A stretch of DNA of 64,000 bases from Euphorbia lathyris (lineage: Eukaryota; Streptophyta; Magnoliopsida; Malpighiales; Euphorbiaceae), in assembly GCF_963576675.1 (NCBI RefSeq), contig NC_088916.1, forward strand, positions 50,097,001 to 50,161,000. Direction: 5' to 3'. This document shows positions 46,856 through 57,890 of this stretch, in pieces. The position numbers and the translations under genes were made by a program. The notes beneath the pieces are model-generated. The model saw nothing but the letters and a program-made list of their open reading frames with translations. It was not told the origin of the DNA and searched no databases. How positions within the stretch are numbered: the first letter of the stretch is position 1; each line of letters begins with the position of its first letter.

Positions 46856-48753
46856 GCCGCCGTATAAGAAAGTCGAGCTACTTCGACTCAAAACGTAGCC
46901 TCGGTTCGCGTACTCCAAACCCTTTGTATATATGTATCTAACTCGTTTGTTCTTTTTAGGCACTATTCTTATTTTCTTCCAATAAAATCAATGAAAAACA
47001 AATCTTGAACAAACCCAAAACACCTCACGCGGGGCGTGCCCACTGTCACGCCCCGCGCTTCCACGCCTCTGGCCAAATTCGGCCAAAGCTGTGCCTTTCA
47101 CGCAGGGCGTACCTCCTTGTACGCCCCGCGTAATCCCCCTGTTTCATATATAAAATGCTCAGAAGCCCAAATACGCGGGGCGCCCTGTCCCTGCGCCTCG
47201 CGTATTCGAGTTTCTGACTCAAAAAGAGACACAAATGCTACCCTACGCGGGGCGCCCCCTGGGCACGCCTCGCGTAGGGCCCCTGACCACCAAGGGTCTT
47301 CTTTTCCTTCCTTACCTTTATTTGTGTTTTTGTTTTGACTTCTTTTTGCGACGCCCTTGGAATAGGCGTCATTTTAAATAACGCGGAGGGTCGTGCAACC
47401 CCGCACTTAACGTTTGTTTTGCACTAACAAAAACAAAAATAAAAATAAAATAAACACAAAAATAATTAAACTAATTTATCAATTCTTAAAATTTTTCCCG
47501 ACACATTAACCCCCCTCGGAAATTATTTAAATGTTCCGTTGTTTGTCCTTAAATGTAAATATTGTCGGCACACAAAGGATCGGTTCTATTAAGGAATTTT
47601 AGTCTTAATTTTGAAGTTGTAGAATTTATGTAAAGACTAGGTGATACTAAACAAAAAGCATTGAGCCATAACCCACATGTCATCTCCATAATGAAACTTA
47701 AAAAGGCAATAAAGACGGGATGTTTGAAAATTTAGCGACAATTCGATAGTACACAATGTAAACCCGAATTTTTGTGAGGTATTTTTGAGCCTAAAAGAGT
47801 TCGTGCGAGAACTCTATTTCTTTCACAAATCTTCGAGAGCTTTGACTTCACTCGAGTCATAGAGTTTGCATCTAATATCGGGTTAAGTACACCTATTTTG
47901 GTTAAAATGGCAATAGATGATAAAACGAACCCACTTAGTCTAATTCTTTTCTTAACTTATTTTTCTCGTTTTCATTAACCTCTAGGAAACCCCCTTTGAG
48001 CCTATTAACCAACGTCTTTGTCTTTAATACCCTTTTTAACATTTAACCCTTTTTCTCTTGATTAAATACCAACAAAAATCAAGTCGCACCCGAAATGAGC
48101 CAAAGCCTTAATAAGTAAACACCTTAAACCCTCGAAATCGTTTTTGTGCCGCTCTCAAAACAAAAAGAAAAGAAAATACAATAAAGAGCAAAAGTCATTC
48201 TCAAGCTCCACCCGAGCAATTTCGAGTATATCTTATGAACTCGCTAAGGCCAAAATAAAAAATACGGTGCGATCACCAAAATGGTATTTAAACTTGAGTT
48301 TCCAAAAAACTAACCACCAAAAAGCCACCCACATTACAACCTCCCTCCGGGTTCGTTTTTAATATTGCCAAAACCATAACATAGGAGGAAAAACCCGGAT
48401 GAAAATGCAAACTCAACGTGATCTCGAGTAAGTGCAAAGAAGAGTGCTAAAACACCGACCCACCTAAAATTGAGCGTAAGAGTGAAACCCCTTGGTGAGG
48501 TACTATCGGGTTCTCAAAAGATAATCAACCCCCGTTAATATTGCCTATTAATTTTGATTATGGAAGTGTCAAACAAGTTTTGGTTGCTCGATTGTTTGCG
48601 TAGGTACTCGCCGAAAACTTTGCATAAAACTTTAACTTTGAAATCACGCACTTGGTAAACCCAACCGTCGGTTTGTTTCTTAATAATCTCGATCCCTTGT
48701 CTTTTGATTTCTTTTACTTGAGGACAAGTAAAACTTTAAAGTCCGAGGAGGTT
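46856..48753 (+). other. Non-coding 3' interior of the Athila-like element
   Basis: About 1.9 kb replace the expected pol region. It contains a cluster of motif pairs at 47027-47275. Several stretches such as GTCCGAGGAGGTTT precede the 3' LTR and act as the polypurine tract. No domain of protease, RT or integrase is visible in any frame. Confidence 0.75.
47027..47275. repeat. Four convergent pairs of the 11-bp motif, 73-bp period
   Basis: Copies start at 47027/47048, 47100/47121, 47173/47193 and 47245/47265. Here each pair is convergent: ACGCGGGGCGT then ACGCCCCGCGT or ACGCCTCGCGT. Pair starts are 73, 73 and 72 bp apart. The cluster lies just after gag, outside the LTR, and its spacers are different from those of the LTR cluster. 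Confidence 0.88.
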
Positions 48754-49449
48754 TGATAGGGGTATTTTACCCCTATCTTTTAGCGTGATTCACGAGTTGA
48801 TTTTGGATAAAATAAATAAGTTTAATTACAAAAATAAAGCGTTTTGATAAAATAAAGAAATAAAAATAAATTTCGTACTTTCAGTTAATTTTCCATATTT
48901 TTTATTAGTTTAGGAAATAAAAACGTCAAGCTAACTCGGCTCGCAAGATTTGTATTTCAGGTACGAGCAAGGAGCAAAAATCTACTTAATACGCGGGGCG
49001 TATCATCCCTTACGTGGGGCGTGAAACATGGTGTCAGCAATAATTGCCTTATCCACAGACGCCATGTGGAATTGACTCAGCATACGCGGGGCGTATGCCA
49101 CCCTACGCGAGGCGTATGACACATGTCGGAAATGATTGGCCTAATCCTGAAAGTCAGACTGCATTGTCTCCCTGAGTCAACTCTTTGTACGCGGGGCGTA
49201 TCACCATATATGCGAGGCGTATCAGGCAGTTCCTCAATGTTAAAAGCTCAGAGATTCATTTACGCGGGGCGTGTTTCAGCTACGCACGGCATAAAAGCTC
49301 CAATTCAAGCAATAAATCTTCAGAAACTCAAACACGCGGGGCGTACTTCAGCTACGCAGGGCGTGTTTGAGACAATTAGACATGGAATTGGTCCACATGC
49401 AGGAGATTTCTGACGGAATGGGCACTTATGCGGGGCGTAGACCACCTTA
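48754..49449 (+). repeat. Truncated 3' LTR of the Athila-like element
   Basis: It matches the first 696 bp of the 5' LTR with about a dozen differences, mostly C/T or G/A and several inside motif CpGs. It breaks off exactly at the first base of what would be the twelfth motif copy. Flanking sequence at 49450 is AT-rich intron of the Ulp1-like gene. Confidence 0.85.
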
Positions 49450-49541
49450 ACTTTTGTATGTTTCTTAACTTTGTAAGTTTGTTTTTTGTTTTCATTTTGT
49501 AAATAATTGTTGTGCTAACTGTTGTTTTGATTATTTTATAG

Positions 49542-50340
49542 AATCTTCTGTTTTCTAGAGCTAGTAGATCAAAAGAACGTGATTTTAAGGAAAGGCTTCA
49601 GACTGAACTTGATTTTTTCAATTTTAAAAACTTGGCTGATATTGAATTGGTAAGTTTTATGGTGGAACAGCAGCAGTTGAATAGTATAAAATGTATTGAG
49701 ATACTAATGTATTTTGGTGTTTATTAGTTGTTTTTCTCAGTTATTTCTCATGCACATTTTTATCTGATTGTTGTCAACAATCTTTCAAAGACTGTTGAAA
49801 TATTGGATAACAAAACACTCCCTCGGAACATCAGTCGTGTTGACAAGTATGGGGATTGCCCACAACAAATGGTATGTTGTAACATGATTTACTTCATGCT
49901 TTGGATTTTTTGCATATGTGATAACATATTTTCTGATTTGTTTTTTGTAGTTAAAATCCTATGCTGATTTTGTTTTAAAAAATGATGCTTCTTCATTCAA
50001 ACAAATGTGTGCATACAAAGTGCATATCGTGAAGATGAAGTGGAGAAGCAACAGTAACCACAATGATTGTGGTATTTTTCTTTTGAAGCATATGGAAACA
50101 TACATGGGTCAGAGTGTGAAAGAGTGGGATATTGGATTGACAAAGAATTCTAAGGTATATGTTGTAAATTCTTTATGTAACAGTTTGTATTACTATTATT
50201 CTATTTTCTTATATCATTTTTTTTTCTTTTTTTGCAAGGAAAAGATTTTAGAAAGCTTAGAATTCATTATTGCTGGAGCATTCTATTGAATCCAATAAAT
50301 CAGCTTATTAAAGAAATTGATAAGAAGTCAAAAGAATGAG
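49542..50340 (+). pseudogene. Ulp1-like element gene, C48 protease exons
   Basis: Exons 49542-49649, 49728-49871, 49951-50154 and a last one from 50239 encode the catalytic region of a Ulp1/SENP-type cysteine protease (family C48). His lies in SHAHFYLIVV, the acidic residue in VEILDN, and the nucleophile Cys in NHNDCGIFLLKHME. The residue six before the Cys, Gln in most C48 enzymes, is Asn here. The usual end (SPINxLR-like, here NPINQLIKEI) is in a different phase from the preceding exon, so a small shift or alternative acceptor is needed. Such enzymes cleave SUMO from proteins. Those on Mutator-like elements have no settled role. Confidence 0.75.
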
Positions 50341-50414
50341 TTGTTGGAGCTGGACTAAATTTAGAATAACATATTTGTATCTTACATTTGTAAATATATT
50401 TTAGAATTTGTAAA

Positions 50415-51980
50415 TATACTTTACAATTTATATATATTATTTTATATTCAATTTGGAACAAACCTTACATTTAATTTATATATTTGTATCTTACAAATGT
50501 CAATATTTTCAATATATAGCAGATATAATTCACTCGGAACAAACCTTACATTTAATTGGAACAAATGGTACATTCATTTGGAACAAATGATATAGTTACA
50601 TGGAACAAGTGTTTCAATTTGGTATAATTCAGTCTATAGCCTTTGTCAATACTCACAATCACTTAATGGTACATTAAGTTGGAACAAATGATATAGTTAT
50701 ATTAAACAATTTGTACAATTTATACCTTTGGAACAATATAAGAGCATATCCAATGGTTCATACTCACAACCCCTTTATATACATCATCCATTTAATAAAC
50801 ATGATATACTTTACAATTTATATATATTATTTTCTATTCAATAAGGTTTTTGAAATTATATTTTTGTTTATTGTTAACAGATGACAATATTTTCAATATA
50901 TAGCAGATATAATTCTCTCGGAACAAACCTTACATTTATTTGGAACAAATGGTACATTCATTTGGAACAAATGATATAGTTATATGGAACAAGTAGTACA
51001 ATTTAGTAGAATTCAGTCTATAGCCTTTGTCAATACTCACAACCACTTAATGGTACATTAAGTTGGAACAAATGATATAGTTATATTAAACAATTTGTAC
51101 AATTTATGTATACCTTTGGAACAATATAAGAGCATATCCAATGGTTCATACTCACAACCCCTTTATATACATCATCCATTTAATAAACATGATATACTTT
51201 ACAATTTATATATATTATTTTCTATTCAATAAGGTTTTTGAAATTATATTTTTGTTTATTGTTAACAGATGACAATATTTTCAATATATAGCAGATATAA
51301 TTCTCTCGGAACAAACCTTACATTTATTTGGAACAAATGGTACATTCATTTGGAACAAATGATATAGTTATATGGAACAAGTAGTACAATTTAGTAGAAT
51401 TCAGTCTATAGCCTTTGTCAATACTCACAACCACTTAATGGTACATTAAGTTGGAACAAATGATATAGTTATATTAAACAATTTGTACAATTTATGTATA
51501 CCTTTGGAACAATATAAGAGCATATCCAATGGTTCATACTCACAACCACTTTATATACATCATCCATTTAATAAACATGATATACTTTACAATTTATATA
51601 TATTATTTTATATTCAATAAGGTTTTTGAAATTATATTTTTTTATTGTTAACAGATGTCAATATTTTCAATATATAGCAAATATAATTCTCTCGGAACAA
51701 ACCTTTCATTTATTTGGAACAAATGGTACATTTATTTGGAACAAATTATATAGTTACATGGAACAAGTGGTACAATTTGGTAGAATTCAGTCTATAGCCT
51801 TTGTTAATACTCACAATCACTTAATGGTACATTAAGTTGCAAAAAATGATATAGTTATATGAAACAATTTGTACAATTTATGTATACCTTTGGAACAATA
51901 TAAGAGCATATCCAATGGTTCATACTCACAACCACTTTATATACATCATCCATTTAATAAACATGATTTTATTAAACAAA
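50415..51980. repeat. Four tandem copies of a 386-bp unit rich in TTGGAACAA
   Basis: Measured at TCGGAACAAACCTT, the copies start at 50534, 50918, 51306 and 51692 (offsets 384, 388 and 386). Each unit holds four to six TTGGAACAA or close variants, plus GAGCATATCCAATGG. The first and last copies are less alike than the middle two. The array lies downstream of the protease exons, inside the Mutator-like element. Confidence 0.9.
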
Positions 51981-52720
51981 TTATCTTGGAACATAGTACT
52001 AATTATGTTGGAATGGGAAATGAATTTAGATCACATTAAAGTAATTAAAAAGAATGTAACTATTTCTGAAGGAACAATTTAATATTTATTCCCTAACAAC
52101 ATATGTATTCGTTTTGAACAATATAGTTAAAGGAATGGAACAAATTGTGTATATCATTGTAACAATGTAAGAGTATATCCAATGGATCAGTAAGTTTGCT
52201 TTTGAGGCTTCATCCTGTAAAATAGAAAATGAAATGATATAGTTACATTTGTTTCAGTAATAAGGGATCAATAAGTAATCACTGTTTGTTTGAATATAAA
52301 TAATACATGGTATATGTTTCATTAAAGTTGTAATTGTTAATAAAATGAATGCAGATTTATTTTAAGTGTTTATAATTCATCCCCTTTGCAATAATAAATA
52401 AATGATGAAATAATTTTTGATTCTGATAATTTATTACTATTAAATTTCAATTAATATAGGAAATAATACCAATAGTTTAAGAGACTGATTAACAGATTTA
52501 TTTTAGTTTGCATTTAATAAAAATTTTGATATACGTAATAATCTTAAGACTGCTGAGATTCCCAATATACATTTATTTTGAATGTAAGGGCGTGTTTCAT
52601 TGCAGAAAAAGTAGAATTTGAAGAGACTCAATAAATTAAAGCTGCTGAGTTTCCCAATAGATAATCATTTGAATGAAAGAAAGCGTGTTTGACAATAGGA
52701 AGTTGAAGAGACTAAATAAA
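51981..52720. other. AT-rich spacer inside the Mutator-like element
   Basis: No gene. A phrase GCTGAGWTTCCCAATA is repeated with neighbouring GTGTTT at about 52550-52610 and 52640-52690. This imperfect duplication lies just upstream of the small gene. Confidence 0.5.
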
Positions 52721-53132
52721 ATTCTATAAATAGTATCGTTATCTCTATTGTTCGTATTTTTTTAGTAGAAGTAGAATTGAAGCAAAGATGTTAGGAAGCA
52801 GTTCGAGTTCTTTGAAGAGAAAGAGGTCTTCTTCTCCTGTTGAACAATCAGCACATGAAGCAGAGAGTGAAATTCCCGATGAGCTATTTAAAGTTATTGA
52901 AGATATGGAGGAAACTTTTATGGAAGGGGATATTGACAACATCATAAAGAAGTTGAAGGGCATTAAGACTTTCATGTCTTTATTTTGTGACTCAATGATG
53001 TCTTTCATTGAGAAAGGAGAGGAGGAGAAATCGAAGTTGAAGGAGGAGCTGGAGGAAGTGAAAATGAATCTGAAGTACCAGATTCAGAAATATAACAATG
53101 ATGTTTTAGGTCCTGATAATGATTTTCTTTAA
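52721..53132 (+). CDS. Small coiled-coil protein of the Mutator-like element
   Basis: A TATA box (CTATAAATAG, about 52724-52733) lies some 55 bp before the ATG at 52788. The 114-codon frame is intact. It has a basic Ser-rich start (SSSLKRKRSSSP), then an acidic helix, and residues 83-102 form a charged heptad-like coiled coil (EKGEEEKSKLKEELEEVKMN). There is no signal peptide and no known domain. The promoter, intact frame and position between the ULP gene and the FAR1-like gene suggest an element-encoded accessory protein, perhaps a partner of one of them. That is inference. The interval given includes the promoter, and the coding part is 52788-53132. Confidence 0.55.
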
Positions 53133-53408
53133 TGTTTTTTTTTATTGTGAACAATTGTTTTGATTTTTATGTTTGCATGTTTTTTATGTTTATGTTTTTA
53201 TGTTTTTTTATTTAATGATATATTTTGTTATGTTTTTACTTATTTCTCCTAGAAGTTGCATATTTTTTTACTGCTATATATTATTGATGTTCATATATTG
53301 TTAATGTAAACACATGTTGTTCGAAATTAAAACACAGGTTTTCGAAATGAAGTCAAATAAGAAAATATACTGCTAGAGGAAAGAAAGTTTAGACATAGGG
53401 AATTTACC
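53133..53408. other. Spacer between convergent element genes
   Basis: T-rich 3' region of the small gene meeting the 3' end of the FAR1-like gene. TTTATGTTT is repeated several times. Confidence 0.5.
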
Positions 53409-53715
53409 TTATTTCTTTGCTTTTTCTGAACAGTTTCTAATGTCGTGGTGACACAATTGATTACAACCTTTGCACATCCTTTGTTTTTTCTGTGTTTGTT
53501 CAATTGCTTTCTCTTTTTCTCCCTTCAATCTTTTCTCACTGTTTGTAACATGAATCCCAGTTCCTTTGTTTTTTGAAATTTTAGGTTCTTTGATTAGAAC
53601 TTCAGAGGGCCGACTTGTTCCAACCAACATCTCTATGTCTTGAATTTTAGTAGAATTGTTGATGTTCTTTCTTTTTTTTGCTTCCAAATCTGTCCTCAAT
53701 GCTTGAATGTTTCTT
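53409..53715 (-). pseudogene. FAR1/MURA-like gene, C-terminal part
   Basis: The minus-strand frame continues the FAR1-like protein from the other side of the CACTA element. It has a helical Lys-rich segment (RTDLEAKKRKN), then GEKEKAIEQTQKK, and a C-terminal zinc knuckle CKGCNQLCHHDIRNC typical of FRS/MULE proteins. It stops at 53411-53409. Removing the CACTA element and one copy of its CTT target duplication joins this frame directly to the part at 58358, without loss of phase. Confidence 0.85.
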
Positions 53716-54398
53716 CACTAGTACAGAAATGCTCACTTGTGTCACACCTCTTATGTCGCGCTTGAAGATAAAGCGACACAACAGAGTAACTAGTGTCGCG
53801 CGTTCTGTAAATGCGACACAACTAAGTATTCTGTGTTATCACTTGTGTCATGCTTGAAGAGTGTGCGTCACAAACAAGTTACTTCTTGTATCGCCTGTCT
53901 TACAGTGTGACACAAGAACAAGCTTGTGACGCGCCTTTACCAAAGCGACACAAGAAGTGTGTTATCTTTGTGACACGCTTTTATAAAAGCGACACAAAAA
54001 GTATGTTATTTTTGTGTCGCTCCTTTTTAAAAGTGTGACACAACTAATACGAACTACTATTTGGAACGACCTAATTAAGCTTAATTCAAAACATTAGGTA
54101 CATGATTAAAACATGGAGGGGTCTAATTGATAGGAGACAAAGTAAACAGGTTCAGATTCCTAAGTATATAAATCAATGGGTGACTAAATTATAAAACGGG
54201 AAGGGGTTGATTTGAACAAAAATTGGATTAGCAGGGACTAAACCTGAATAAACAAAATAAGAGGGGTTAAAAGAATAAAAAGCCTATTATATATTCTGAA
54301 TTAGGTAATGGATCATTTGGCAGCCGCCAGCCTCCTCTTTCATTCCAGACTCTTCTCTTCCTCTTCATCATTCCACATCATGAAGCTCAAATCCTAAA

Positions 54399-55440
54399 AT
54401 GTTTTCCAATTCGCAGAAGAAAAACATTCACTCTGTATTATCCGCTCATCTCAAGAAGCTCACAATCACACCACCAAACTCCACCACCGCCCCTGAATTC
54501 GATTTCTCTGATGTATTTGGCCCATTAACCCCACACCTTGACCAATCACAATCGCCTTCAACTTCAACCCCTTCCTCCTCTTCTTCCTCAGCTTTTATCG
54601 CAGAACCGCTTGTTATCCAGAATCAATCCCACTCCTTCTTGGGCCCTTCTCCTCACTATACCCTTTCCTCTTCCCTCCATGTCCAAATCCAGGTCGAGGA
54701 TCTCGATAGCGAAAAAGCGAAGTTGTTGAAGATGATGGCAACGGGAAGAGTGAGCAGGTTGGGAGTTAGATTAGCCCTAGCGATTTTGAGATCCTGAGAG
54801 TTGTAGGGCAGGGGGCTTTTGGTAAGGTGTTTCAAGTTAGAAAGAAGGTAAGAGATTGTGGAGATGGTAACGATGATGGAATTTATGCGATGAAGGTGAT
54901 GCGAAAAGATACTATTATTAAAAAGAATCATGTCGATTACATGAAGGCTGAAAGGGATATTCTCTCTAAAGTCATTCATCCTTTTATTGTTCAGCTTCGT
55001 TACTCTTTTCAGGTACTTCATGCTCTCAATGTCTTATCAATTCAATTTGATTGTCTTGCTCAAAGCATATGTTCTTACAGATTTGTTTATTTGCATATGG
55101 AATAAATGTATTTTCACCGTGAATGTGTTTCTGATAAGTGTTTTGATTAGTATTTTTATGCTTCTATGAAAAACATTTATCATTTTCTTCTTGAATTCTT
55201 CTCAGACCAAGTCTAAGCTTTATTTGATCCTGGATTTTGTAAATGGAGGTCATTTGTTCTTTCATCTCTATCGGCAGGGGATCTTCAGGTATACAATATA
55301 ATGTATGACCTTTTTGGACTTCTTATGAAGATATATAATACATGTTTTAATTTTGCCTCTTGACATGTCTTGAGCAGTGAGGATCAGGCAAGGGTTTATA
55401 CTGTTGAGATAGTATCTGCTGTTTCACATATACCGCAGGA
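54399..55440 (+). pseudogene. Captured S6 kinase fragment (AGC kinase)
   Basis: The first exon encodes the variable N-terminus of plant S6K (FSDVFGP, SHSFLGPSP). After a shift near 54750 comes the kinase start: ILRVVGQGAFGKVFQVRKK (glycine loop), YAMKVMRK with the catalytic Lys, and HPFIVQLRYSFQ up to a donor at 55013. Exons at 55206-55288 ([18 protein letters not shown]) and 55378-about 55440 (EDQARVYTVEIVSAVSH) follow with introns kept. The fragment ends before the catalytic loop, so no active kinase is possible. The parent S6K acts in TOR signalling to the ribosome. Introns show capture from DNA, not cDNA. Confidence 0.85.
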
Positions 55441-55530
55441 AAAAGCAGGGTATGTTAACCATTGTGATTTCTAGTGGTAATATTATTTTACAATATTGAG
55501 TGAACTTTTTTTACTGGATTGAGCTTTTGC

Positions 55531-55668
55531 AGCGTATCGACCCAGAGTGAACCTTGGCTAACCCACAGAGGGATGAGTTTGAGGATATACTGCGTGCATT
55601 AACATTAGAAAGAAGTCAGATAAAAGAGGCTATGGGTTTTGCTCTGGATAATGCTGATGCTGCGGGAG
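55531..55668 (+). pseudogene. Captured RRC1/SR140-like fragment
   Basis: After an acceptor at about 55531, one exon encodes QRDEFEDILRALTLERSQIK and EAMGFALDNADAAGE, ending at a donor near 55668. This is the start of the CID-type domain of plant RRC1, the homologue of U2 snRNP-associated SR140. A stop (TGA) lies early in the exon. Only this exon is recognisable. The parent protein acts in pre-mRNA splicing and phytochrome responses. Confidence 0.8.
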
Positions 55669-55859
55669 AGGTGCTTCTCATCACTTCATTTTGTTTACCA
55701 TTCTATGCTTGATGGATTGCAACTACATTTGTTGATTAATTTAATTTATTTCCAGTGGCAGGGGTTCGCAAGAGTTAGGCAAAATATAATAAATTGGGAT
55801 ACTGGTGTTTGGAAAAATGTGTTGTTGGGAGGAATAGGATTTTCTTAGGGTAATTTCAC

Positions 55860-57279
55860 AAGTCGAGAATCTTCAAAATGCTCTAGTTTTCGTACACCAA
55901 AATTGTGCTTATTGTTTCTTTAGTTATTTCCATTCCCTCGAATGGAATAGATGATGTTAGACTTGTTAGAATTAGCTAAGGCTTCCATTCCCTCGAATGG
56001 AATAGATGATGAAGTAAGCGGAATTTCATGTCTATTTCTCAACTTGTTGACAAAATCCTTAATTTGTTAACTTGGTCACTCTTTTGCATTTTGTTGTTCT
56101 CTATGTATCAGTAGTTTCATGATTATTTTGTCCAGTGAGATTGAGCACTTATAACTGGAAAAGATAATGTTATCTAATGTATTGTGGGTGTGAGAGAGGC
56201 AAGTATGCTTCACACTGGAAGTTTTATTAGCATTTGGGCTTTTTATTGATTTTTGATTTGGTTTGAGTTGCGTGATTCAAATGTGATACTCTTGTTACTT
56301 GATTGATTCACTTATTGCATCAATTTTATTGCATCTGAAAATTGGTAGAAATTCCAGAAATCTGATATTGTTCTCTTCTTTTATCTTTTCCTAAGATTCC
56401 AAGTTTTGTTTTCCTTTGATTTGCTTATCGGAGTTTGGTTTTGGGTTAATTTAGCACATTTTTTCAAATGTTCTTGTTCATGAGGAATTTGATTTAATTA
56501 GGGATAAGGTACCAAAATATGCCTAAGGTTTTTGGGGAAGTACCAATTTAGGCTCAACGTTCAAAATAGCACCAATATAGGCTTAACGTTTACAATATAC
56601 TTAACGTTTACAATATAGCATCAATTTAAGCCTCACGTACAAAATAGCACCAATACAAGCTTAATGTTTACAAAAGTTAAGCTTAAATTCGTATTATTTG
56701 TAAACGTTAAACCTATATTGGTGCTATTTTGTACGTGAGGCCGAAATTGATGCTATATTGTAAACGTTAAGCCTAAATTGATATTATGTTGTAAACGTTA
56801 AGCCTATATTGGTGCTATTTTGAACGTTGAGCCTAAATTGATACTTTCCCAAAAACCTTAAGCCTATTTTGGTACTTTATCCCATTTAATTATAGTTGTA
56901 AATAAGTTAAGGTATATGCAGAACAGAGCTTTGATGAATCTGAGGCTAGATTATATATTTAAGAAAAAGAATCTGAAGCTTGAGTTGTTTTTGGTTAATT
57001 TTTAACTTGTTAACCATGGATGATAAGTCTCGATAGGTAGAATGCATAGTTAGACTGTATCAGTCTGGTCCAATAACATGTATAAGTTGATTCCTCAGGA
57101 CTGGATGGTTACATATATTATGTGGTTAAACGTATATGTGATCAGTAATAAAAGATGATTAAGAAGTTCTTTTTCTACTTTGTGGCATAGAATAATCAAA
57201 TCTTCAAGCAAATTTTAACTTTTCATTTACCTGATCAAAGATATTGTTGCTAACTATGAAACTTCATATGACAGTCTCT
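55860..57279. other. CACTA interior without recognised gene
   Basis: Intron-like AT-rich DNA, probably parts of the captured genes. A block CATTCCCTCGAATGGAATAG is duplicated at about 55929 and 55986. It includes the MITE at 56501-56883. Confidence 0.5.
56501..56883. mobile_element. Mutator-type MITE with 9-bp target duplication
   Basis: The ends GGGATAAGGTACCAAAATAT and the inverse of CCAAAATAGG-type right end (…GGTACTTTATCCC) are TIRs. The interior is largely foldback with repeated AACGTTTACAATATA and GCACCAATATAGGC units. A perfect 9-bp duplication ATTTAATTA flanks it (56492-56500 and 56884-56892), which indicates a Mutator-like transposase. It is younger than the gene capture, as it lies inside the CACTA element. 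Confidence 0.88.
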
Positions 57280-57890
57280 TAGTAGAACCTGTTTGATAAT
57301 GGAAACCATGGAATCATCACCAAGGCAACATGAATCTCTTCCATCACTCATCAGATACATCTCATTAAGTTCAGAGATAAAAGATTTGATTCTTTCAAAA
57401 CAATGTCTGGAAAAGTTGAGAGGCAGCTATCATATCTACGTGGAAAGCCACATGAAGAAGAATCTTCACCGGAGAATTCTGTTGAGAATAAAATGCAGAA
57501 GGAATCTTTACCTGTAGACCGCTACTTCGATGCTTTGGAAGGTCCTGAGTTTGAGAACCTTAGGGTAATTCCTCATATCTATTATAAATATCCTTTAATG
57601 TTAATCTAAATTAGTGAAGAAACAAGAATGAAACTTGTGTTGCTATGTTCACAGGCATCAGAGGAATTAGTGCTACCTGATGACAAGAGATGGCCGTTTC
57701 TTCTCAGATATCATGTATCTTCATTTGGTATAATTATAATTATAATTCAACGTTTGATGGTTTGTGTAGTGAACTTTTGACAATAGATATTTCTAAGAGT
57801 GCTTTCTTGTTTTTATTATTTATTTTGAGCAGGTTTTACCAATTTTGAGAGCTTGATCATGAATTCATGTATAATTGATGATAAAGGACT
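57280..57890 (+). pseudogene. Captured S-type anion channel (SLAH2/SLAH3-like) fragment
   Basis: One exon (to about 57564) reads FRDKRFDSFKTMSGKVERQL and then PVDRYFDALEGPEFENLR, with a second exon from about 57656 reading ASEELVLPDDKRWPFLLRYH and SSFG. These match the cytosolic N-terminus and the start of the first membrane segment of plant SLAH2/SLAH3 nitrate/chloride channels. There are stops upstream in the same exon. The membrane domain itself is missing, so no channel can be made. The parents act at the plasma membrane. Confidence 0.8.

Larger units (their letters stand above)
42024..49449 (+). mobile_element. Athila-like non-autonomous gypsy element, 3' LTR truncated
   Basis: It has a 5' LTR (42024-43845), a primer-binding site matching tRNA-Asp (TGGCGTCGTTGCCGGGGAT, 43852-43870) as in Athila elements, a gag, about 1.9 kb of non-coding sequence, and a 3' LTR from 48754 that breaks off at 49449. 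No protease, RT or integrase is present, so it is a dependent derivative. It lies in an exon of the Ulp1-like gene. Because the right end is missing, no TSD can be checked. The LTR overlap is about 98% identical by eye. Confidence 0.88.

Noticed and set aside
47027..47275. Regular repeats with spacers, CRISPR-like at first sight
   Set aside because: Units are only 11 bp, are partly inverted, and lie in a plant retrotransposon next to gag. CRISPR arrays are not expected in plant nuclei.
55639..55848. 69-codon ORF after the RRC1-like exon
   Set aside because: It is intron sequence in a different frame from the recognisable exon, without similarity that I can name.
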